The notes beneath the pieces were generated by a model. That model saw only the letters and a program-made list of their open reading frames with translations, was not told the origin of the DNA and searched no databases. 64,000 nt of DNA. Source: CAIURC01 sp043777315 (lineage in GTDB: Bacteria > Verrucomicrobiota > Verrucomicrobiia > Chthoniobacterales > Chthoniobacteraceae). Numbering within the stretch: the stretch's first letter is position 1; the number at the start of each line of letters is the position of its first letter. Shown here in pieces: positions 10,701 through 18,999 of the stretch. The position numbers and the translations under genes were made by a program. The stretch spans positions 69,394-133,393 of the forward strand of contig JAYVPW010000058.1 of the NCBI GenBank assembly GCA_043777315.1, given 5' to 3'.

Positions 10701-11268
10701 GCGAAAGCTTCTGGATGTGGCGTTGGCTCCGGGAGTGACGCTCCGCCGGGTTACTGCGGCGGACCGGTTGAATGAGGTCGAGTTCACCCATCCGATTGTG
10801 TCGTTGCGTCCCGAGCAGCTTCAGCGCGTTTTAGTGGAGCACGCCGTCTCCGCCTTATCGTCCTCGGACTTTTCGGCAAGCTTGGGTCGTCTTCAATTTC
10901 GTCCGGTGGAAGGTTTCATGCGTGGGTTCATCGACTGCTTGTTTCAACTCGACGGGCGCTACTATCTCGTTGATTGGAAGTCGAACTGGCTTGGCGCTCG
11001 ACTGAGCGATTACGACGAGCCGGGAATGCGCGCGTGCATGCTCCAGCACTCTTACTTTCTCCAGTATCATCTCTACACCATTGCCACAGACTTATACCTC
11101 AGCCAGCGAGTCGCGGGCTATGACTACGACCAGCATTTCGGGGGAGTTTTTTACGTGTTCATCCGTGGGATTGATCCCATGACTCCTGGCCGCGGCATCT
11201 TCCGCGACAAACCGGATGCGGGACTGGTTCGCGCGCTTCGACGAGAGTTATTGGGAGGGGAATCATGA
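7771..11268 (+). CDS. recB: exodeoxyribonuclease V beta subunit (RecB)
   Basis: A 1165-residue UvrD/Rep-type 3'-5' helicase with a C-terminal RecB nuclease. Helicase motifs: Walker A EASAGTGKT near residue 25, motif II LLDEFQDTDPIQ, motif III GDPKQAIYGFRGADV, motif V STIHKSKGLEYPVVF and motif VI VLYVALTRAQNR. The nuclease domain near residues 1050-1070 keeps the metal-binding pattern (GFIDCLFQLDG, then VDWKSN). All key residues appear intact. The start is the ATG at 7771, which overlaps the recC stop as ATGA; a longer in-frame reading lies in the recC gene. The stop also overlaps recD as ATGA, so recC, recB and recD form one coupled operon. Confidence 0.96.
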   Translation: MNDIEPFDLADTSLVQGVTLIEASAGTGKTYTIAGIILRLVLELRVPINEILAVTYTVAATAELRDRVRRRLHDALETLRRGESQDEITGRFLASGDVAQGIRDLNLAVQNFDEAQIFTIHGFCQRVLRDNAFESGLLFEMELLADPTPIFEEVAHDFWRTQFYESSPLLSRLALSQGRSPADWTALLHRLRNHPDLVVIPPRGDETCAQLLGSIETSFAGVIDEWRRSGDRIHRLLAEDEGLSRDKSKSHCSADGLAEMVSHLGELCSDLSKATPSCLSAISKLSSSEIERCTKPTGTAPAHPFFDLCEEFRLVTARFFHELTHEFIAFARRELPLRKERRNVLTYDDFATRLRDALESGMGSQFAAIVGGKFRAVLLDEFQDTDPIQYEIFRRLFAGGAHYLIYIGDPKQAIYGFRGADVFTYLRAAGGADHKFTLGTNWRSEKALIAGVNSLFGNVAKPFLVEQIAHRPVSPPLTPKKSFVEMIEGTSEAPMRFRWLDSPGNQDKAEREISQAVVADIARLKASGAKLGNRPLAFSDIAVLVRSNAQAANLQELLRASGIKSVLKTGHSVFRTREGCEVLRLLEGIADPGRPTALKTALVTRFFGLNAAELVAFDADETPWQHWLDRFLGYRTLWESGCFIATFRHVLVDQKVRERLVQWPGGERALTNFLHLSELLHQAETEQRLTPGGLCAWLRQQRGRETGAADEDQLRLESDDDAVLLSTIHKSKGLEYPVVFCPFLWKAGDGSRRSEILYHDPSADNRLTLDLRGKKEVPEHDERTGMERMAESLRVLYVALTRAQNRCYVYAGEISGFEASPLSYLLGALEPLTALQRLVQNSPEAMSISLVAMSGPGHIEEASGESHGAESLQARPFRGAISQTRMIASFTGLTSGRSEEEPDRDAVLAVVDEPVQEEGFSDLAAFDRGVGAGVFFHDVLEHLDFTAPDSVERLVKSKLITHGMSGHPLRESVSAQLRKLLDVALAPGVTLRRVTAADRLNEVEFTHPIVSLRPEQLQRVLVEHAVSALSSSDFSASLGRLQFRPVEGFMRGFIDCLFQLDGRYYLVDWKSNWLGARLSDYDEPGMRACMLQHSYFLQYHLYTIATDLYLSQRVAGYDYDQHFGGVFYVFIRGIDPMTPGRGIFRDKPDAGLVRALRRELLGGES

Positions 11269-12926
11269 ACACGGCGGCTTTGTTGGCAGCCCCTGAGTTC
11301 GACGAACTCGACCGTCATTTTGCGCGCTTCATCGGGGAGTTTGGCGGCGGTGACTTGGCTGTGGCGGCAGCAGCATTCCTAAGTCGAAATATCCGGCGCG
11401 GACATATCTGTCTCGATCTCGCGGGGTCCGGTAATTTGGAAGGATCGCTGCGTGATGTTTCGTGGCCTAACATGTCAGAATGGCAGGGCGAATTGAGCCA
11501 AAGCAGAGCTACAGGAGGGCCTGACGACGGACGGCCTCTCGTGCTGACGAGTGCGGGACGGTTATACCTTCGGCGCTACTGGGAGTATGAGCGGTTGCTT
11601 GCGAAGGCGATCCTGGATCGCTGCGATCGAGGGTTGTCGGTTAAGCCCGATGCAGACCTTCAGAAGTTGGCGATTGAGACCGCACTGACCCGACGCTTTG
11701 TCGTCATCTCCGGCGGGCCGGGGACTGGCAAGACGACGACCGTGTTGAAGGTTCTCCGCCGGATGGTGAATGCGCCCGACGGGAGGCATCTGCGAATTGC
11801 ACTGGCGGCGCCGACAGGAAAGGCGGCGGCCCGTTTGCAGGAGAGTTTGCGTGCCGGGAGTGAGTCAGATTCGGCGGGAGAGGTTCTCCCGAAGACAGTT
11901 TCAACGATTCATCGCTTGCTCGGCGCGCGGCATGGCTCTGTCTATTTTCGACATCACGCAAAGAATCCTCTGCCAGTTGATGTCGTGGTTGTAGATGAGG
12001 CATCGATGGTAGCTCTGCCCATGATGGCAAAGCTCTTCGACGCGCTGCCCGCGCACGCGCGAGTGATTCTGCTCGGTGATCGTTATCAACTCGCGTCCGT
12101 GGAGCCGGGTGCGGTTTTGGGTGAGATCGCGGACGCGGCTTCTGTGCCCGGCGGACCGTTGGAGGGAAGTCTCGTGACGCTGCAAAAGAACTATCGCTTC
12201 GGTGACGAGAGCCCGATCGCGACGCTCTGCGAATTGGTCCGCACGGGTAGTGTCGAAGAAACACTGGCGATGTTGCAGCAGAGCGAGCATCCGGGACTCG
12301 GTGGCGCTCTGACTCCTTCGCCGACACAACTCGCAACCATGCTGCGCGCGCAAGTCATTGAAGGTTATTCGACTTATCTTCGCGCGGGAGATGCGGGCAA
12401 TGCGCTTCGGGAGTTCCAAGGGTTCCGGGTCTTGTGCGCGTTGCGGACGGGGCCTTTTGGGGTGGTGAATGTGAACCGGCTCATCGAGGGCATTTTACGG
12501 CAGGAAGGACTCATCACTGGCACGCAGAAGCTTTGCGCGGGGATGCCGTTGCTGGTGACGCGGAATGACTATCAACTGCATCTCTACAACGGCGACATCG
12601 GCATTCTCCTGCCCGATGACACTGGCGCGCTGTTGGCTTGGTTCGTCGGTGAAGACGGGAACTTGCGGCACATTTCCCCGGCGCGGCTGCCGGAGCATGA
12701 GCCGGCTTTTGCGATGACTGTTCACAAGAGCCAGGGCTCGGAGTTTGAGAAGGTGCTGCTGCTCTTGCCGGAAGCAGACAGCCCGGTGCTGACTCGAGAA
12801 CTCGTTTATACCGGCCTCACGCGGGCGCGGAAACGGGTGGATGTCTGGTACCGGGAAGCGAGTCTTCGCATCGCGTTGGCCCGGCAGATTCGGCGGGATT
12901 CGGGCTTGCGGGACGCGCTGAGTTGA
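11265..12926 (+). CDS. recD: exodeoxyribonuclease V alpha subunit (RecD)
   Basis: A 553-residue superfamily 1B 5'-3' helicase, slightly shorter than E. coli RecD (608). Visible: Walker A SGGPGTGKTTT at about residues 148-158, Walker B VVVDEASMVALPMM, motif III LLGDRYQLASVEPG, motif V FAMTVHKSQGSEF and motif VI LVYTGLTRARKRV. The presence of recB and recC directly upstream (ATGA overlap) identifies it as RecD of the heterotrimer rather than the stand-alone RecD2. Last gene of the operon; a DUF1501 gene converges on it 15 bases downstream. Confidence 0.95.
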   Translation: MNTAALLAAPEFDELDRHFARFIGEFGGGDLAVAAAAFLSRNIRRGHICLDLAGSGNLEGSLRDVSWPNMSEWQGELSQSRATGGPDDGRPLVLTSAGRLYLRRYWEYERLLAKAILDRCDRGLSVKPDADLQKLAIETALTRRFVVISGGPGTGKTTTVLKVLRRMVNAPDGRHLRIALAAPTGKAAARLQESLRAGSESDSAGEVLPKTVSTIHRLLGARHGSVYFRHHAKNPLPVDVVVVDEASMVALPMMAKLFDALPAHARVILLGDRYQLASVEPGAVLGEIADAASVPGGPLEGSLVTLQKNYRFGDESPIATLCELVRTGSVEETLAMLQQSEHPGLGGALTPSPTQLATMLRAQVIEGYSTYLRAGDAGNALREFQGFRVLCALRTGPFGVVNVNRLIEGILRQEGLITGTQKLCAGMPLLVTRNDYQLHLYNGDIGILLPDDTGALLAWFVGEDGNLRHISPARLPEHEPAFAMTVHKSQGSEFEKVLLLLPEADSPVLTRELVYTGLTRARKRVDVWYREASLRIALARQIRRDSGLRDALS

Positions 12927-12941
12927 TGATCTGCGAGCAGA

Positions 12942-14384
12942 TTACGAAAGGATTTCGCGGATCACTTTCCCGTGGACGTCGGTGAGACGGAAATCGCGGC
13001 CTCCAAAACGGTATGTGAGCTTCTCGTGGTCGATGCCGAGGAGGTGAAACATGGTGGCGTAGAGGTCGTAAACGGTGGTGACGTTTTCGACGGCGTGGTA
13101 GCCGAGTTCGTCGGTCGCTCCGTAAGCCGTGCCGCCGCGGATGCCGCCGCCGGCCATCCAGACGCTGAAGCCGAATGGGTTGTGGTCGCGCCCGTCGCTG
13201 CCTTGCGAAAAGGGGGTGCGGCCGAATTCGCCAGCCCACAAAATGAGCGTCTGGTCGAAGAGCCCGCGGGCTTTTAGATCGGTGATCAAGCCCGCCAGCG
13301 GCTGATCGACTTGATGCGCCATCGCGCCGTGTCCTTCCTTGATTTTGCTGTGCTGGTCCCACGGGTTCGGGGCGTTGCCCGCGCCGATGTTTTTGTTGAG
13401 GCAGCTCAATTCGACGAAGCGCACGCCGCGCTCGATCAGGCGTCTCGCGACGAGGCACTGCCGCGCGTAGCCGGCTTTTTCCGGGTCGGTGGAGTCGAGG
13501 CCGTAGAGTTTTTTGGTCGCGTCACTTTCACCGGCGATGTCGCAGAGCTCAGGCACGGCGGTCTGCATCCGATACGCGGTTTCGTAGTTTCGGATCGCGG
13601 CATCGACCTGCGGCTCGCTCGCGCTGCGAAGGAATTTTTCGTCCATCCCGCGCATGAAACCGAGCCGTCCGCGCTGGCCCGCGTCGCTCTCCCGCGGCTT
13701 GATGTTCGCGAGTGCTTCGGCGGCGTCGGCGCGGAGGATCGATGCCTGATGTTCGCCGGGAAGGTAGCCGTTGCCGAAGACACCGACCCCGCCGAGTGGC
13801 GCGACCGCGTTCCCGCTTTGCAGGACGATGAAGCCGGGCAGGTCTTTGTTTTCGGTGCCGAGACCGTAGCTCGTCCACGCGCCCGCGCTGGGGTGCCCCA
13901 TGAACGGAAAACCGGTGTGCGCGACGTAGTTTCCCTGCGCGTGTTCGTTCACCTTGCTCGTCATCGATCGGATCACCGCGAGGTCGTCGGCGCACTCTGC
14001 GAGGCGGGGAAAAAGCTCGCTCACCGGGAGCCCGCTTTTTCCGCGCGGGCGGGATTCCCACGGGCTGGCCATGATGTTGCCGTTTTCGTTGAAGACGGTG
14101 CGCTGGACAGGCACGGGCATCGGCTGGCCGTGGCGTTTCGCGAGCTCGGGTTTCGGGTCGAAGGAATCGACGTGCGAGACTCCGCCGGACATGTAGGCGA
14201 AAATGACGTGCTTCACGCGCGGTGGAAAATGCGGACCGGCGGGACGCAATCCGGCCGGGAGCGCGCCGTAGCCTCGGTCGGAAAGCAGGCCGCCGAGCGC
14301 GACCGCGCCGAATCCGAGCGAGCAGCGGCGAAGCACCTCGCGGCGGGTCAAACCGCACGCGTGCGAGGCGAATTTATCGGACAT
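12942..14384 (-). CDS. DUF1501 domain-containing protein
   Basis: A 480-residue protein of the DUF1501 family, a sulfatase/alkaline-phosphatase-fold group greatly expanded in Planctomycetes and Verrucomicrobia. The N-terminus (LTRREVLRRCSLGFGAVALGG) resembles a twin-arginine signal, so export folded to the periplasm is likely. Characteristic stretches: HVIFAYMSGGVSHVDSFDPKPE, ILWAGEFGRTPFSQGSDGRDHN and HLLGIDHEKLTYRFGGRDFR at the C-terminus. It overlaps the upstream DUF1549/DUF1553 gene by 11 bases. These two families nearly always travel as a pair; the biochemical role is not established. Confidence 0.93.
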   Translation of the reverse strand: MSDKFASHACGLTRREVLRRCSLGFGAVALGGLLSDRGYGALPAGLRPAGPHFPPRVKHVIFAYMSGGVSHVDSFDPKPELAKRHGQPMPVPVQRTVFNENGNIMASPWESRPRGKSGLPVSELFPRLAECADDLAVIRSMTSKVNEHAQGNYVAHTGFPFMGHPSAGAWTSYGLGTENKDLPGFIVLQSGNAVAPLGGVGVFGNGYLPGEHQASILRADAAEALANIKPRESDAGQRGRLGFMRGMDEKFLRSASEPQVDAAIRNYETAYRMQTAVPELCDIAGESDATKKLYGLDSTDPEKAGYARQCLVARRLIERGVRFVELSCLNKNIGAGNAPNPWDQHSKIKEGHGAMAHQVDQPLAGLITDLKARGLFDQTLILWAGEFGRTPFSQGSDGRDHNPFGFSVWMAGGGIRGGTAYGATDELGYHAVENVTTVYDLYATMFHLLGIDHEKLTYRFGGRDFRLTDVHGKVIREILS

Positions 14385-17300
14385 AAATGAACTCCTTCAG
14401 GTTGAAGAGCGACTGCGCAAAGTCCTGCCAGACGCGCTCGTTTCCGAGTGTCGCGTCGGACGCGATCTTCTGCTCGCGGGCGAGCTGCGCGAGGTAGCTG
14501 GACGAGGCGGCGAGTTCGTCGCTGGAGGGCGGGCGAGCGAAGGCGGCGGCGAACATCCGGCGCACGCGGGCGTCGGCATTTTCATCCGCACCGGTGCGGA
14601 GAAGCGACTGCGCCCACGCGCGGGCCTGGTCGATGACGAAGGGCGCGTTCAGCATCGTGAGCGACTGCGCCGGGACGTTGGTCGCGTCACGCCGGCCGAG
14701 CGTGGTGAAGGGAACTGGCGCGTCGAAAACCTGAAGGAACGGGTTCAGATTTGTGCGTTTGATTTGAAGATAAATGCTGCGTCGCGGGGCGTCGAAACCG
14801 TCGCCGGGCCCGCCCATTTTCGGGTCGAGTTTTCCGGCCACGGCGAGGAGCGAATCGCGGATCGCCTCGGCCTCCAGCCGGCGCACGCGCGTGTGCGAGA
14901 GCCACTCGTTTCCGGGATCGATCTCGGCCGCGTGCGGCGACGCTTCGCTGCTCATTTGAAAGGCGCGCGAGGTCACGAGGAAGGTGATCATTTCCTTCAC
15001 CGACCAGCCGTGCTCGACGAATCGCGTCGCGAGGAAATCGAGCAGCTCGGGATGCGTCGGCTTTTCGCCGAGGCGCCCGAAATTATCGGCCGTGGGCACG
15101 ATCCCGCGGCCGAAAATCCATTGCCAAATACGGTTCACCATCACGCGCGCGGTGAGCGGATTGCGCGAGCCGGTGAGTTCGTTCGCGAGTTCGAGGCGTC
15201 CGCTGAGGGGGGTCTGAAACGGGCGGCTGCCGAGCACTTCGAGAAAGCGGCGCGGCACGGGTTCGCCCGGTTTGAGATGATCGCCCCGCGGCAGAAACGG
15301 CGCGTCGATCCCGCTCGTTTCAAACACGCCCGGCGCACGCCGCGGGATCGGCACTTCGTTTTCGAGCCGACGATATTCGGCGATCATCCCCGCGATTTTC
15401 GGCAGCGCCGGGAGCGCCGTGGGCAACACGTCGCGGCGCACCAAAACATCGAGCAGCGCCCGCTGCGGCTCCTTGATTTCGTTCATCCGAAATGCCGCGA
15501 CGGCGTCGCGCAGGACGCGCTCGTAACGCGCCGCGAGCGCTGAGGCTGAGGCCGGAGCGTCGCCCGCGAGAAGCAGTTCCGCCGCCGGGGGCTCGTCGCG
15601 TGGCAGCTCTTTTCCGTCGCCGAAAACGACGCGATCGGCGGTGAACCACGACCGGCTGTCCTTCGGCACGGACTGCTCGCGGCGGGTGCTGTCCTCGGCG
15701 GTCACGAACTCGAGATACGCCCACGACCCTTTCCGATACGCGGTGTCGAGCCGGATCCAGCCGGGTTCCCCGCTCTTGAATTCAAACTTCGGGAACGTCG
15801 GATTTTGGTTCAGCGGGTAGTGGTCGAACACGACCCGCAGCCACGCGCCGCCGCCGCCGGCGGCGCGGACGAAGATGCTGTCGCTGTCGATTTTGAAGCG
15901 CGGCGACGCGAGCTGGCCGTTGTGTTTTCGCGAGAGCCGGTGCGTTGAAATGCCCGCGGGCAGCAAGCCGTCGAGCACACGGTCGCCGTCGGGATTCACG
16001 CCAAATTCCCCTGCCTTCGCGAACGGCTCCGCGAGGCCGAGGCCGTGGCTGAACCAGCGCGCATCGTCGCCCGCGGCGAAATTCCACGCAGGGCGAAAAT
16101 GCTCGCGATTGAAGGCGCGCGTTTCGTCGGATTTCGCCCGCATTTTCGCCGCGACGCGTGTCCACTCCGCCGCAAACGCGTCCGGGTCCGCGCCGCTGAG
16201 TTGCGACCAAACGTGCAGCGGGTTCGCCGGGTTTTTCGCGGCGTCGGTGATCGCCGCGGCCAGCGGTTCGCCGTCGCGTGGATGCTGCAGACGATCGGAA
16301 AACTGCGCCGCCGTTTCTGTCCACGCATCGGCGAGCGTGTCGCGGATCGGGCCTTTCAACGCGGCGAGTTCGCTGTCGCGGCGGGCGAGCAGCGACGGCG
16401 CATCGATCGTGACGAGCGCGGGACGGCAGCTCGCGAAGATGCCATAAAGCGCGGTGTAATCGCGCTGGCTGATCGCGTCGAATTTGTGGTCGTGGCAGCG
16501 CGCGCACGAGACGGTGAGGCCCTGAAAAGTTTTGCTCACCACGTCGATCTGGTTGTCCACCGCCTTGGCCTGATCTTCGAGCGTATCGATGGGTTGGTAG
16601 CCATGCTCGACCAGTCGAAAGTGCGCGGTGCCGAGGATCGATTCGTTGAAATCATCCGCGCCTTTTCGAGGTCGCGGGAGGAGGTCGCCGGCGAGATGTT
16701 CGCGGACGAATTGGTCGTACGGCACGTCGGCGTTGAACGCGCGAACGAGGTAATCGCGGTAGCGCCACGCGTCGGGAATTTCCGGGTCGCCCTCGCTGCC
16801 GTGCGTCTCGGCGTAACGCATGAGGTCCATCCAGTGCCGCGCCCAATGCTCGCCGAAACGTGGGCTCGCGAGCAGGCGGCGGGTGGCATTGCTGATTGCT
16901 GATTGCTGATTGCTGATTGATTCAAAAACGAACGCGTCCACTTCGTTTGGGGTCGGCGGGAGCCCGGTGAGGACGAAGGTGAGGCGGCGAATGATCGTCC
17001 GCGGATCGGCTTGGGCGCTCGGTTCCAGAGCTTTCGCCTCCATTTTTTCGAGGAGAAAAAGATCGACCGGATGCTCGGACCAGACGCGGTTTTTCACCGC
17101 GGGCAGGGCCGGTTTTTGCACGGGCTGGAGCGCCCACCAGCTTTTGCGGGCGGCGAGCAATTCGCTCCAGACCGGCTTGCCGGATTGCTCGTGCGGCGGT
17201 TCGTCGCGCGGATCGGGCCCGCCCATGTTCACCCATTTCTCAAAGTCGGCGATGATCGGGTCGTCGAGCTTCGGCGACTTGGCGGGCATCTTGAGATCGG

Positions 17301-17592
17301 GGTCTTCGTGCCGGATCGACTGGATGAGCAGGCTCTTCGCCGCCTGCCCCGGGACGATCACGTCGCCGGAATCGCCGCCCGCGTTCCAGCCCTCGCGCGA
17401 GTCGAGCCGGAGCCCGCCCTTTTGCTTTTTCGCGCCGTGGCATTCGTAGCATTCCGCCGCGAGCACGGGCCGGATTTTCGCCTCAAAAAAGTCGGCCTGC
17501 TCGGGCGAAATCGGTGCCGCCGGCGCGGTGCTCGCGGCGACAATAAGCAGCAGCGCCGCGGCGATCCCGCGGATTTCGCGGAGTCGCTTCAT
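14374..17592 (-). CDS. DUF1549/DUF1553 protein with planctomycete-type cytochrome c domain
   Basis: A 1072-residue exported protein with an N-terminal signal (hydrophobic residues 8-26). A heme-attachment CxxCH follows at about residues 48-52 (ECYECHGAKKQKGGLRLDSR), as in the PSC1 cytochrome-like domain. DUF1549 follows (WALQPVQKPALP, WARHWMDLMRYAETHG), with a second CARCHDHKFDAI motif near residue 362. DUF1553 is at the C-terminus (NRIWQWIFGRGIVPTADNFG, DFLATRFVEHGWSVKEMI). Its start shares ATGA with the stop of the ORF6N gene and its end overlaps the DUF1501 gene. An odd seven-residue run SISNQQSAISN near residue 230, encoded by four AATCAGC heptamers, interrupts the DUF1549 region. Confidence 0.93.
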   Translation of the reverse strand: MKRLREIRGIAAALLLIVAASTAPAAPISPEQADFFEAKIRPVLAAECYECHGAKKQKGGLRLDSREGWNAGGDSGDVIVPGQAAKSLLIQSIRHEDPDLKMPAKSPKLDDPIIADFEKWVNMGGPDPRDEPPHEQSGKPVWSELLAARKSWWALQPVQKPALPAVKNRVWSEHPVDLFLLEKMEAKALEPSAQADPRTIIRRLTFVLTGLPPTPNEVDAFVFESISNQQSAISNATRRLLASPRFGEHWARHWMDLMRYAETHGSEGDPEIPDAWRYRDYLVRAFNADVPYDQFVREHLAGDLLPRPRKGADDFNESILGTAHFRLVEHGYQPIDTLEDQAKAVDNQIDVVSKTFQGLTVSCARCHDHKFDAISQRDYTALYGIFASCRPALVTIDAPSLLARRDSELAALKGPIRDTLADAWTETAAQFSDRLQHPRDGEPLAAAITDAAKNPANPLHVWSQLSGADPDAFAAEWTRVAAKMRAKSDETRAFNREHFRPAWNFAAGDDARWFSHGLGLAEPFAKAGEFGVNPDGDRVLDGLLPAGISTHRLSRKHNGQLASPRFKIDSDSIFVRAAGGGGAWLRVVFDHYPLNQNPTFPKFEFKSGEPGWIRLDTAYRKGSWAYLEFVTAEDSTRREQSVPKDSRSWFTADRVVFGDGKELPRDEPPAAELLLAGDAPASASALAARYERVLRDAVAAFRMNEIKEPQRALLDVLVRRDVLPTALPALPKIAGMIAEYRRLENEVPIPRRAPGVFETSGIDAPFLPRGDHLKPGEPVPRRFLEVLGSRPFQTPLSGRLELANELTGSRNPLTARVMVNRIWQWIFGRGIVPTADNFGRLGEKPTHPELLDFLATRFVEHGWSVKEMITFLVTSRAFQMSSEASPHAAEIDPGNEWLSHTRVRRLEAEAIRDSLLAVAGKLDPKMGGPGDGFDAPRRSIYLQIKRTNLNPFLQVFDAPVPFTTLGRRDATNVPAQSLTMLNAPFVIDQARAWAQSLLRTGADENADARVRRMFAAAFARPPSSDELAASSSYLAQLAREQKIASDATLGNERVWQDFAQSLFNLKEFIYVR
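16888..16918. repeat. heptamer tandem repeat (AATCAGC)n inside a coding region
   Basis: On the minus strand four consecutive AATCAGC units are flanked by partial units. They lie within the DUF1549/DUF1553 gene and encode SNQQSAISN. Because the unit is 7 bases, gain or loss of one unit shifts the frame, whereas three units add seven residues. The same unit occurs at 29744-29773. Confidence 0.9.
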
Positions 17593-18128
17593 TCGCGCTC
17601 GGGCGGGTCCTCGTGAAAACCGATCGGCTGCCGCGGCTCCTCCGGCGGATTCATCAGCTCGCGCAGCAGCTCGAAAATGTTCTGGATCGCCGCGTCGTGG
17701 CCGCCGAATTGCCGCTCCAATTCCGCGACGCGCTCAGCGAGTTGCCGGTTCTCGCTGAGCAACTGCCGGAGCTGCACGAACGCCCGCACGATCTGCAAAC
17801 TCGCCTGCACGGCGACGCCGCTGTTCAGGATGCTCGCGAGCATCAGCGCGCCGTGCTCGGTGAAGACGGTGGGAAGCGCGCGCCGGCCTCCGTGACCCAA
17901 ACTTGAGGTCGCAATTTGCGACCTCAAGTTCTCGAACTCTTCCGTCGTGAGCTGGAATGCGAAGTCGGACGGGAAGCGGTCGGCATTCCGCCGGACCTGC
18001 TCGTTGAGCCGCTTCGTCGTCACGCCGTAGATTGCCGCAAGCTCCGAATCGAGCATTACTCTTTCCCCACGAATCAAATAGATCCCCTGCTGGATGCGTT
18101 CGATGGGGATCAGGCTTTCGGTCTTCAT
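17589..18128 (-). CDS. ORF6N domain-containing protein
   Basis: A 179-residue protein. Residues 5-95 match the ORF6N domain known from phage and bacterial proteins with a proposed DNA-binding role (IYLIRGERVMLDSELAAIYGVTTKRLNEQVRRN, shown here as a pattern of key residues; then FTEHGALMLASIL). A leucine-rich helix at about 130-165 (LLSENRQLAERVAELERQF) is a likely coiled coil for dimerisation. A perfect palindrome lies in its coding sequence (17900-17930) and a degenerate copy lies just upstream of its start, which suggests autoregulation. Its stop overlaps the DUF1549/DUF1553 start as ATGA. The start has a pyrimidine-rich upstream stretch and no evident Shine-Dalgarno. ORF6N genes are often mobile. 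Confidence 0.85.
   Translation of the reverse strand: MKTESLIPIERIQQGIYLIRGERVMLDSELAAIYGVTTKRLNEQVRRNADRFPSDFAFQLTTEEFENLRSQIATSSLGHGGRRALPTVFTEHGALMLASILNSGVAVQASLQIVRAFVQLRQLLSENRQLAERVAELERQFGGHDAAIQNIFELLRELMNPPEEPRQPIGFHEDPPERE
17900..17930. promoter_or_regulatory. perfect 15-1-15 palindrome inside the ORF6N gene
   Basis: The left arm aacttgaggtcgcaa and right arm ttgcgacctcaagtt are exact complements around one central base. A second, imperfect copy with the same core GTCGCAATTTGCGAC lies at 18139-18169 next to the start codon. The paired placement suggests operators bound by the gene's own product; this is inference. Confidence 0.6.
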
Positions 18129-18138
18129 GAGGGGAAGA

Positions 18139-18169
18139 AACTTGAAGTCGCAATTTGCGACATCAAAGC
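18139..18169. promoter_or_regulatory. degenerate copy of the ORF6N palindrome, upstream of the ORF6N start
   Basis: It shares the 15-base core GTCGCAATTTGCGAC and the flanking TTGA/TCAA with the intragenic palindrome. It starts 11 bases upstream of the ORF6N ATG (minus strand) and includes the stop codon of the preceding ferredoxin-type gene, so it fills the whole 34-base spacer. A protein bound here would block ORF6N expression. Confidence 0.55.
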
Positions 18170-18999
18170 GCTGCGAGGGCCGCCTGCGCTCTTGCCGCAG
18201 CTTCTTCCGCGCGGCGGGCGATCTCTTCGGGCGCCGGGAGCGACATTAGGACTTCGGGCGGGATGTCCCCGGCCGCCGCGAGTTTGATGAGGCACTTTTG
18301 GCGTTCGGAGAGGGCCTTGTCGGCGTCGCGTTCCTTGCCGAAGCGGGACTTCGCTTTCTCGCTGCGAAGCCGGAGCATTTCGTAAACGTCGCCGCCGAGG
18401 AGGGCGGAAATATCGACCTTCATTTTCTCTTTTTGAAGGTCGGCGTCGCTGACGAGGTCGCCGTTGATCGGGCCCGCTTTGTATTTCGGAAACATGATCG
18501 CGGCCTCGGGGCAGACGCGCGAGCAGGCGGGGCAGTTGGTTTTGCAGTTGTCGTTGTTCTGCACCTGGATGCGCCGCTCTTCATCGACGCCGTAAACTCC
18601 GAAAAGGCAGAAGCTGAGGCACTGCATGCAGTTCGTGCAGCGGTCGTAATCGATGACCGGGAACCACGGTTTCCACGCGCCATGCTGCGCCGCGCCGAGC
18701 TCGGTGCGGGTGGTCTCGACGAGGTCGGAAATCTGCGCGGGATTGAGCCCGGCGATGTCGTGCGAGCGGACTTCCTTTCCGTGGGAGAATTCAGGGCCGC
18801 CGTCGGCGAAACGACCGAGCATCAGCGTCGCGCTGGAATCGACCGGAGCAACGGCGCGGTCGCCGCCGGTGCGCGTGATGGAATATCCGCGTTCGAGCAA
18901 CGCGGTCATCGTCGCGAAGCGGTCGGCGGCTTCGAGGGAGTGCGCGCCGGGGCCTTCGTAAAGGATGACGCGGAGGGCGGGTTGGTCGCGGAGGGACAT
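18163..18999 (-). CDS. 4Fe-4S ferredoxin-type protein
   Basis: A 278-residue protein whose centre carries two iron-sulfur cluster motifs. The first is CTNCMQCLSFCLFGVY (CxxCxxCxxxC). The second is CKTNCPACSRVCPEAA, where the spacing is slightly expanded. The N-terminal 110 residues (LRVILYEGPGAHSLEAADRFATM, patterns only) are not a domain I recognise; the C-terminal third is helical and charged. Its start shares a single base with the stop of the preceding CxC protein (TGATG), so the two are almost certainly made together and may form an electron-transfer unit. The redox partner is unknown. Confidence 0.85.
   Translation of the reverse strand: MSLRDQPALRVILYEGPGAHSLEAADRFATMTALLERGYSITRTGGDRAVAPVDSSATLMLGRFADGGPEFSHGKEVRSHDIAGLNPAQISDLVETTRTELGAAQHGAWKPWFPVIDYDRCTNCMQCLSFCLFGVYGVDEERRIQVQNNDNCKTNCPACSRVCPEAAIMFPKYKAGPINGDLVSDADLQKEKMKVDISALLGGDVYEMLRLRSEKAKSRFGKERDADKALSERQKCLIKLAAAGDIPPEVLMSLPAPEEIARRAEEAAARAQAALAAL

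Noticed and set aside
13311..14390. 359-codon open frame on the plus strand
   Set aside because: Antisense to the DUF1501 gene.
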